Below are positions 58,379 through 64,000 of a stretch of 64,000 bases of DNA, in pieces. Source of the DNA: Lathyrus oleraceus. Lineage: Eukaryota; Streptophyta; Magnoliopsida; Fabales; Fabaceae. The notes beneath the pieces were generated by a model that did not search any database, was not told the DNA's origin, and was given only the letters and a program-made list of their open reading frames with translations. The position numbers and the translations under genes were made by a program. The first letter of the stretch is position 1. Every line of letters begins with the position of its first letter. Location of the stretch: positions 239,285,994 to 239,349,993 of the forward strand of contig NC_066584.1 of the NCBI RefSeq assembly GCF_024323335.1. Reading direction: 5' to 3'.

Positions 58379-58427
58379 CCAGAAATTTTGGGCTTCATTC
58401 TGAGCCCATTAGGTCACAAAAAATCAT

Positions 58428-58435
58428 TATAAATA
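58428..58435 (+). promoter_or_regulatory. TATA box of Ogre LTR D
   Basis: TATAAATA, followed about 30 bases later by a G-rich start region. This would drive the genomic RNA of element D. Confidence 0.6.
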
Positions 58436-60101
58436 CCACAACTTCAGTCAGAAGAGGGGGGGGGGGGGACAGACGGACAGAGACAAAAAGAAGGAACAAC
58501 AAACCCTGGAGGCTAACCCAGAGAATTCAGCGCAACCCTAAAGGAAACTCTGAAGGAAACTCATCTGCACAAAATTTACCTCCTCCCAACTCAATCCGGC
58601 ACCAACCCTAAGAGTGATCTGCCAATTCAAAGTTGCAATTCAATTGCCAACAGGTTTGCACTACCACTACCGCTTTATGCTTCCAATTTACATGTGGTAT
58701 TATGATTGAATTTATAAATATATCTTAGGTTTTGCATGTGGATTTAAATATGTATTGATATCTTGAATGTTTTAACCATAAAATTTCTGTAATGGATGCC
58801 ATAGGGTGTGGAGTTTGCTGAAATCGTACTGTTCTTAAATTCAAAACCCGCAGCCGTTCGCTAGCACATCGCTAAGCGAACATGTAGCGAGGGTTCGCCA
58901 GGCCCTCGCTAGGCGAGGCAGCAGCGAGCGTGATAGTCGCTGATTTTTCTGTTCTGATTTTTGATAATCTGACATGTTTTATTGCAACCATGCATGGTTT
59001 ACCTGACATTATTACTGTTGTGATTCCTTTTGGTTTGGTGCAACTCTCGATTGCACCCTGATTTGGTATTCTGACCTGTTTCCTGAATATTGTAAGGGCT
59101 CACATACTCCTGGAAAAGGTAGCTTGCTAGGTATTCCACTTTATTTGTGGGATACCCCTGTGGAGATTCATCCTAATTACCTAATTGATTATAATGTGGA
59201 GATTCGTCCTAATTACCTAATTGATTATAAAATATTACCTTTGAATATGTGATCTTGGACCTCTCTTTGTTGCCTTACGGTATTACGGTATTACGGTATT
59301 ACGGTCATGTCCCGCGAATGTGGGGATGCACTTAGTAAAGACCCTCCGGTTAAATCATCATGTCCCTATAAGATAAATCATAGTCCCTCGGATGTTGCCT
59401 GCGAATATATGATTTTTGTCCCTCGATGACCCGTCGTTGTAGCCTACGGTTAAATGATGATCGTCCCTTCGAATGCTAAGGTATCCTTACAAATGTTGCC
59501 TTCAATGACCAATCGATGACCCTACGATGTCCCTTTTACATCCAAAGGATAAAACTACTTACTTCTCAATAGTAAGGACAGTTTTACCCTCATGAGGATA
59601 GGAAATGCCCGTAAAGACCTTGGGTAGGTATAACTCTTAAATGCTGACTCACAACCTAAAACATTTTTCATACATCACACTTTGCAAAATATCTACTAGA
59701 AAATCACCACTTGGTATACATTCATACTAGAATCATTGCCAAGTTATATTTTTCTAAACCGCTTTCAAAATTAAACGAGATAAATACTTTGTATACATTC
59801 ATACAAGAATCATTACAAAGCTAAACTCTCTTTTCTAAGCAGTTCACAAACACTTTTTCAGACAAGAAAAACATGAGTGATCCAACAATTAAGAGCCCAT
59901 GGATAACCATGGATACAAAGGGTGCTAATACCTTCCCTTTGTATAATGTACCTCCCAAACCCGAAATCTAATTAAGGTCTTTCCTGTTCTTTTCTACCTT
60001 TCCTTATTGGATAAAAGAAAAGTCGGTGGCGACTCTTGCTATCCGCGACATTTGCTTTCCAAAGCAAAAATACACAAAGTCAGTTCACCGCATGACAGAA
60101 C

Positions 60102-60119
60102 TGGCGACTCTGCTGGGGA
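60102..60119 (+). other. Ogre primer binding site (tRNA-Arg type)
   Basis: TGGCGACTCTGCTGGGGA, the PBS known from Ogre elements, separated from the LTR by GAAC. Confidence 0.92.
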
Positions 60120-60818
60120 AATAAAAAGAGAGGTTACCTTAAAAAACAAGATCACTTATTTGAATTGTCTGATTTACTTTTAAGGGATTGCTTGGGTATT
60201 CTATGCTTGAGTGAAAGATCCTACACCCGGATCTAGTGTACCTTAGGTAAGTAGCAAGAGATCATCGCGACTGTCCGGCGTATACTGGAATGGTTAAAAT
60301 GATGGCTATGGTTAATGTGACACTTTGGATGTCCTGATGTTCCTCATGTTTACTTGAGGAAAAATTCGGCGTCTGCGTGGTGTCGTCAAAGCATTAACCA
60401 GACCTTTAGAACCCTAATTGACTCATCCTGGCCATTAGAAAGTAGTGAGATAACTGACTTCGGTTCCGACTGGGGTTGGTTGAGACTCGATACTACACTC
60501 CTCGAGATTGGACTTTAGGGAAGCTTTGGTCAACCACTTGGTGTTGCACTGAAGTGGACTTAAAGGAAGGTCAATGATTGGAGATCCTTTTAGAACCCGG
60601 TTACTATTCTAGGACAGGTTGAACCAACCAAACTTCAGTGGGGAGGGTATTTACCTATGAAACTCATGCAAGCCTTAAAACTTATGAATGGTTGTTGTGT
60701 GACTTGTTTGTGCTTATTATTTACTTACCATCATAACATCATACCATCATGACATCATGGCATGGTACTAACCATTTCAAGGACTTAGGGATTTAACTTT
60801 GCTCGGTTTAACAGGGCT
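60120..60818 (+). other. Ogre D leader, non-coding
   Basis: About 700 bases between PBS and ORF1. No supported frame. TTTAACAG just before the ATG could be a splice acceptor, but this is not tested. Confidence 0.5.
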
Positions 60819-62147
60819 ATGGCTTCCAGGAAGACTATTCGGATTAATTTCGTAGTGACCTCTCCTCAACTAAAGAATTTAGTGTCAGAACTTCCTGATC
60901 AGACTCAGTTCATCAAGAAACATGGTTCCCTCCTCAATTTAGTTACCACCGGTTTCAAAGAAGATATGATGAGAGTTCTGTTCCAGTTCTTTGATCCTAA
61001 ACATCATTGCTTCACCTTCCCAGATTATCAGTTGGTACCCACATTAGAAGAATTCTCCAGGATGCTTGGGATACCTATCCTTGATCAAACACCTTTCAGT
61101 GGTTTAGAAAAGATTCCAAAGTCTGAAGAAGTTGCCGCAGCTTTACACATGACAAAGTCCGACATTGAAACTAATTGGGTAACAAGAAGTGGAGTTAAGG
61201 GTTTACTTGCCAAATTTCTGGTAAATAAGGCCCGAGAATTCTTAAAGGTTATGAATGTCCATGCTTTCGAGGATGTTCTAGCACTACTAATCTATGGTTT
61301 GGTTCTATTTCCTAATCCGGATCAATTCATAGACATGAATGCTGTTAGGATATTTCTCACTCATAACCCTGTGCCTACCTTGCTTGGAGACATTTTGCAT
61401 TCCCTTCACACTCGTACTATGAAAAGGCAAGGGACTCTCATGTGCTGCGTACCTTTATTATCCAGGTGGTTTATTTCGCACCTTCTTCCATCAGTCTTGA
61501 AGAATGAGCAAAATTTGAAATGGTCTCAAAGGATAATGTCGCTCTCCCATTCAGACATCCGTTGGTGTCCTCATCTCGAAGAAAACGTTATCATCATTGA
61601 CCGTTGCGGAGAATTCTCTAACGTACCACTCCTGGGGATAAGAGGAGGTATTACTTATAACCCAGCTTTAGCCCTACGTCAGTTTGGTTATGCTCGAAGA
61701 GATGGTCCACATGAGATAATTATCCAAGGCACTGTGTTTGACTATGACAACGATTCCCAAGGTCTCCGTCAAAGATTTGTACGAGCTTGGAGCATGGTGA
61801 AAAGAAGCACTTTAGGACAGAAAAACTCTATTCCTATGGAACCTTATCTCAGATGGGTACGCGCAAGAGCTCGTGAACTTGTCATGCCATATCTTGCAAT
61901 TGGACCTCTGATTGTCGGACCGGAAGTTGAAGGAGGCGCACCTCAGATCATTCCTTATCCAGATATGCCTACCAATATTGAAGAATTAAAGAAATCCTGG
62001 ATCCAGTTGAGAGAGGAGAGGGATACTTTTGAAACTCAGTTCGGTGCAGAAAGGAAGAAGGTGTTAGAGCTCACCAGCCAACTTAATGAGGAACGAAGAC
62101 TCAATGCATATCTTCGCCCAAAAAGAAGCCGTCCCTGGGAGACTTGA
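60819..62147 (+). CDS. Ogre ORF1 protein, 442 aa, intact
   Basis: ATG (MASRKTIRINFVVTSPQLKN) to TGA, no interruption. Ogre elements carry this extra ORF upstream of gag; its role is unknown. Residues ~20-350 form one globular region with FFDPKHHCFTFPDYQLVPT and a later LLSRWFISHLLPS; the segment FDPKHHCFTFPDYQLVPTLEE resembles openings of plant-mobile-domain-type proteins (inference by eye). Residues ~370-430 are predicted coiled coil (EELKKSWIQLREERDTFETQ, then heptad-like LELTSQLNEERRL), followed by a basic tail. Intactness suggests a young element or selection until recently. Confidence 0.9.
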   Translation: MASRKTIRINFVVTSPQLKNLVSELPDQTQFIKKHGSLLNLVTTGFKEDMMRVLFQFFDPKHHCFTFPDYQLVPTLEEFSRMLGIPILDQTPFSGLEKIPKSEEVAAALHMTKSDIETNWVTRSGVKGLLAKFLVNKAREFLKVMNVHAFEDVLALLIYGLVLFPNPDQFIDMNAVRIFLTHNPVPTLLGDILHSLHTRTMKRQGTLMCCVPLLSRWFISHLLPSVLKNEQNLKWSQRIMSLSHSDIRWCPHLEENVIIIDRCGEFSNVPLLGIRGGITYNPALALRQFGYARRDGPHEIIIQGTVFDYDNDSQGLRQRFVRAWSMVKRSTLGQKNSIPMEPYLRWVRARARELVMPYLAIGPLIVGPEVEGGAPQIIPYPDMPTNIEELKKSWIQLREERDTFETQFGAERKKVLELTSQLNEERRLNAYLRPKRSRPWET

Positions 62148-62353
62148 GCTTTCATTGTATTTTTATTATTCTTTTTGTAATGAACATCGATTAAAGAAAT
62201 TATTAATAAAAGTTTCTCTCTTTTGGTGGTTTACGCAAAGTTAAATTCCAGAAGTCCTTGAAAACATTTCATACATTGCATAGCATAACATACATTGCAT
62301 AACAGGTATTCTAAAGGATCACTGTTCTCACGGTCTTCCTTCTAAACAGAAAA
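62148..62353 (+). other. Spacer between Ogre ORF1 and gag
   Basis: 206 bases, AT-rich, including repeated CATACATTGCATA(G/A)CA near 62270-62300. No frame. Confidence 0.5.
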
Positions 62354-64000
62354 ATGGCTCTCGAACAAACTGTCAAAGATCTCCAGACTCAGAATGCTCA
62401 ATTCCAGGAGATGATCCTGAACTTATCCAAGGGGCAGGAGGAGCTGAAGGCTCTCTTGCTCGAGAAGAAGAAAGACAAGAAAGCTGTGAGTTACATCAAC
62501 CCGGGAAGAAGACTTAAAGGACAGGCCGCAGGAGTCAAGATTAGAATTCCGAAAGATCAAGAAGAGGAGACAGAAGATGATTCGGAAGATGAGAATGCTG
62601 ATCCTTTCAACCCTGAGGACGACGATGAAGATTATGAAAATGAAATGTACTCTCCAAAAGATGATAAGTGTAAGTTGCTGGAAGAACGTATGCTAGCTAT
62701 GGAGGGTCAGAAGGCGCCCGGTCTGGACTTCGAAAGCTTAGGTCTGGTTTCTGATGTGGTCATTCCCCGCAAATTCAAGGTCCCCACTTTCACTAAGTAT
62801 GATAGTGCGTCTTATCCTCAGATGCATCTGAGAGCTTATGTGAGAAAGATCCAGCCGTATACCACTGATAGGAAGCTATGGATCCATTTCTTCCAAGAGA
62901 GTCTGTCCGGCACACAGTTGGAGTGGTATTATCAGCTCGAGAGCTCTAACATCCACACCTGGACTGATTTAGCGACAGCTTTCTACAAGCATTACCAGTA
63001 TAATTCTGAATTAGCGCCTACTCGGCTACAGCTGCAGAGTATGACTATGGGCTCTAAAGAAAGTTTCAAAGAATATGCTCAAAAATGGAGAGATTTGGCT
63101 GGCAGAGTCAAACCCCCTATGACGGATCGAGAATTAGTGGACATGTTCATGGGTACACTGACTGGCCCATTCTACAGCCATCTACTGGGAAGTTCTTCAT
63201 CGGGTTTCACTGAACTTATATTGACAGGTGAACGTGTTGAAAGCGGCATTCGAAGTGGAAAGATACAGGCGGCTACCTCTGCAAGCACCAAAAGGTCCTA
63301 TCAGGGGAGGAGCGAATCAAATGCGGTGTACAGTCAAAGGGGTCACAACAAGAAAAATCGTGACCATGCTGTTGGCGCAGTTACGATTACAACACCGCCA
63401 TCTCAAAACTTCCAACACAGACGAGACAGGCCCAGAAGACAGTTTACGAAGATCAATATGACTTTAGCACAGGCACTGCAAGGTATGCTAAAGGCAAATT
63501 TAATCACCCTCAAAGATCCTCCCGCAAATCCCAACACTACTTCTCCTCGTTATAATCCCAATGCCAGGTGTGCATATCACTCCGATAGCCCCGGGCATGA
63601 TACAAACGATTGTTGGTTGTTGAAGAATAAGATTCAGGATATGATCGACGCTGGAGAAATTGAATTTGATCCTCCAGAGACTCCTAATATCATCACTGCT
63701 CCTATGCCTAATCATGACAAGACTGTTAATGCTGTGGATGACAATTCTCACATTTCTAATGTAGCTGACTTAGCATCTCCTCTCGTGACCATCAAGAAGA
63801 AGTTGTTGCAAGCTGGTTTATTTCCAGGTTGTGCTGAAAATTGCGATCTCTGTATACCCCGACCCAATGATTGCTTGAAGTTGAGGAGTGGTATTCAACG
63901 ACTGATGGATGATCGCACAATTCTCTTCGAAAAGATTCCTAAGGTGGAAAACCCTATTGAAGAAATATCTGTGATTGCGAGGTCCAAAGTTCCGGTGAAG
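62354..64000 (+). CDS. Ogre gag (gag-pro polyprotein start), open to window edge
   Basis: ATG at 62354 (MALEQTVKDLQTQNAQFQEM) and 549 codons without a stop up to the last base, so the frame continues outside. The N-terminus is coiled coil, then an acidic run (about residues 75-105, EEETEDDSEDENADPF). The Tat-type gag core follows: PRKFKVPTFTKYDSASYPQM, WIHFFQESLSGTQLEWYY, LQLQSMTMGSKESFKEYAQ, RELVDMFMGTLTGPFYSHLL. A knuckle-like CAYHSDSPGHDTNDCWLLK lies near residue 412. It forms the particle that packages element RNA. Protease and RT should follow beyond 64000. Confidence 0.93.
   Translation, partial: MALEQTVKDLQTQNAQFQEMILNLSKGQEELKALLLEKKKDKKAVSYINPGRRLKGQAAGVKIRIPKDQEEETEDDSEDENADPFNPEDDDEDYENEMYSPKDDKCKLLEERMLAMEGQKAPGLDFESLGLVSDVVIPRKFKVPTFTKYDSASYPQMHLRAYVRKIQPYTTDRKLWIHFFQESLSGTQLEWYYQLESSNIHTWTDLATAFYKHYQYNSELAPTRLQLQSMTMGSKESFKEYAQKWRDLAGRVKPPMTDRELVDMFMGTLTGPFYSHLLGSSSSGFTELILTGERVESGIRSGKIQAATSASTKRSYQGRSESNAVYSQRGHNKKNRDHAVGAVTITTPPSQNFQHRRDRPRRQFTKINMTLAQALQGMLKANLITLKDPPANPNTTSPRYNPNARCAYHSDSPGHDTNDCWLLKNKIQDMIDAGEIEFDPPETPNIITAPMPNHDKTVNAVDDNSHISNVADLASPLVTIKKKLLQAGLFPGCAENCDLCIPRPNDCLKLRSGIQRLMDDRTILFEKIPKVENPIEEISVIARSKVPVK

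Larger units (their letters stand above)
58200..60097 (+). repeat. Ogre element D 5' LTR
   Basis: Starts TGTCATACCCCAAAATTTG inside the aRNH frame and ends GCATGACA four bases before the PBS; 1898 bp. It contains CGCTAGGCG palindromes (58306-58378 and 58853-58950), TATA box 58428-58435, a 13-G run at 58456-58468 and tandem TATTACGG units at about 59280-59303. The preceding 5 bases are CGCTT; the matching duplication lies outside the window. Confidence 0.9.

Overview
The window is plant nuclear DNA. The mix of transposons (Ogre-type Ty3 elements with a tRNA-Arg-type primer site, SIRE-like Copia gag and LTR debris, a PMD-carrying Mutator-like element) points to a legume, most likely tribe Fabeae (pea, vetch, lentil or grass-pea group); that taxonomic call is inference. 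Only one ordinary host gene is visible, at the left end. Nearly everything from about 6.5 kb onward is nested or broken transposable elements.

Layout. 1-1179: 3' flank. 1180-5388 (-): a complete 12-exon gene for a 652-residue protein with an N-terminal protein kinase domain and a C-terminal PP2C phosphatase domain (like Arabidopsis At2g40860); every exon phase closes. 5.5-6.5 kb: low-complexity intergenic DNA. 6561-12694 and 21287-23030: SIRE-like Copia debris (LTRs, two gag remnants, a 224-bp palindromic LTR end), split by a young, complete Tekay/Del-like chromovirus at 12695-21286 with near-identical 2-kb LTRs, a TCATC target duplication and one uninterrupted 1456-residue polyprotein. 24018-32253: a complete but decayed Copia element with CTTTT target duplications, inserted in an older LTR-like sequence. 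35160-40350: a decayed Mutator-like element carrying a plant-mobile-domain (PMD/MAIN-like) gene on the minus strand, a transposase on the plus strand and a small third ORF. A solo LTR of the same Copia family (CACTC duplications) sits inside the PMD gene. 40352-42179: an internally deleted copy of that Copia family.

42180-64000 is an Ogre/Tat complex. Element A (-) contributes a 4.9-kb LTR, the 3' untranslated region and the pol tail. Element B (-) is inserted in A's pol tail; it has a 2.1-kb LTR, 3' region, and an RT fused in frame to the integrase C-terminus. Fragment C (+) joins B head to head and carries RT, RNase H and the second (aRNH) RNase H. Element D (+) is inserted in C's aRNH; it has a 5' LTR, PBS, intact ORF1 (442 aa) and a gag frame still open at the window edge.

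The most interesting signals are: ten TACGCGTA palindromes within 228 bp of each Tekay LTR; three tandem stem-loops in the Ogre 3' region whose stems differ in sequence but still pair in the sense RNA; the PMD gene facing a MULE transposase, together with a PMD-reminiscent ORF1 in the neighbouring Ogre; an inverted pair of Ogre RT segments; and palindromic motifs just upstream of the TATA box in two Ogre LTRs. Family assignments come from reading motifs in translated frames, without database searches.
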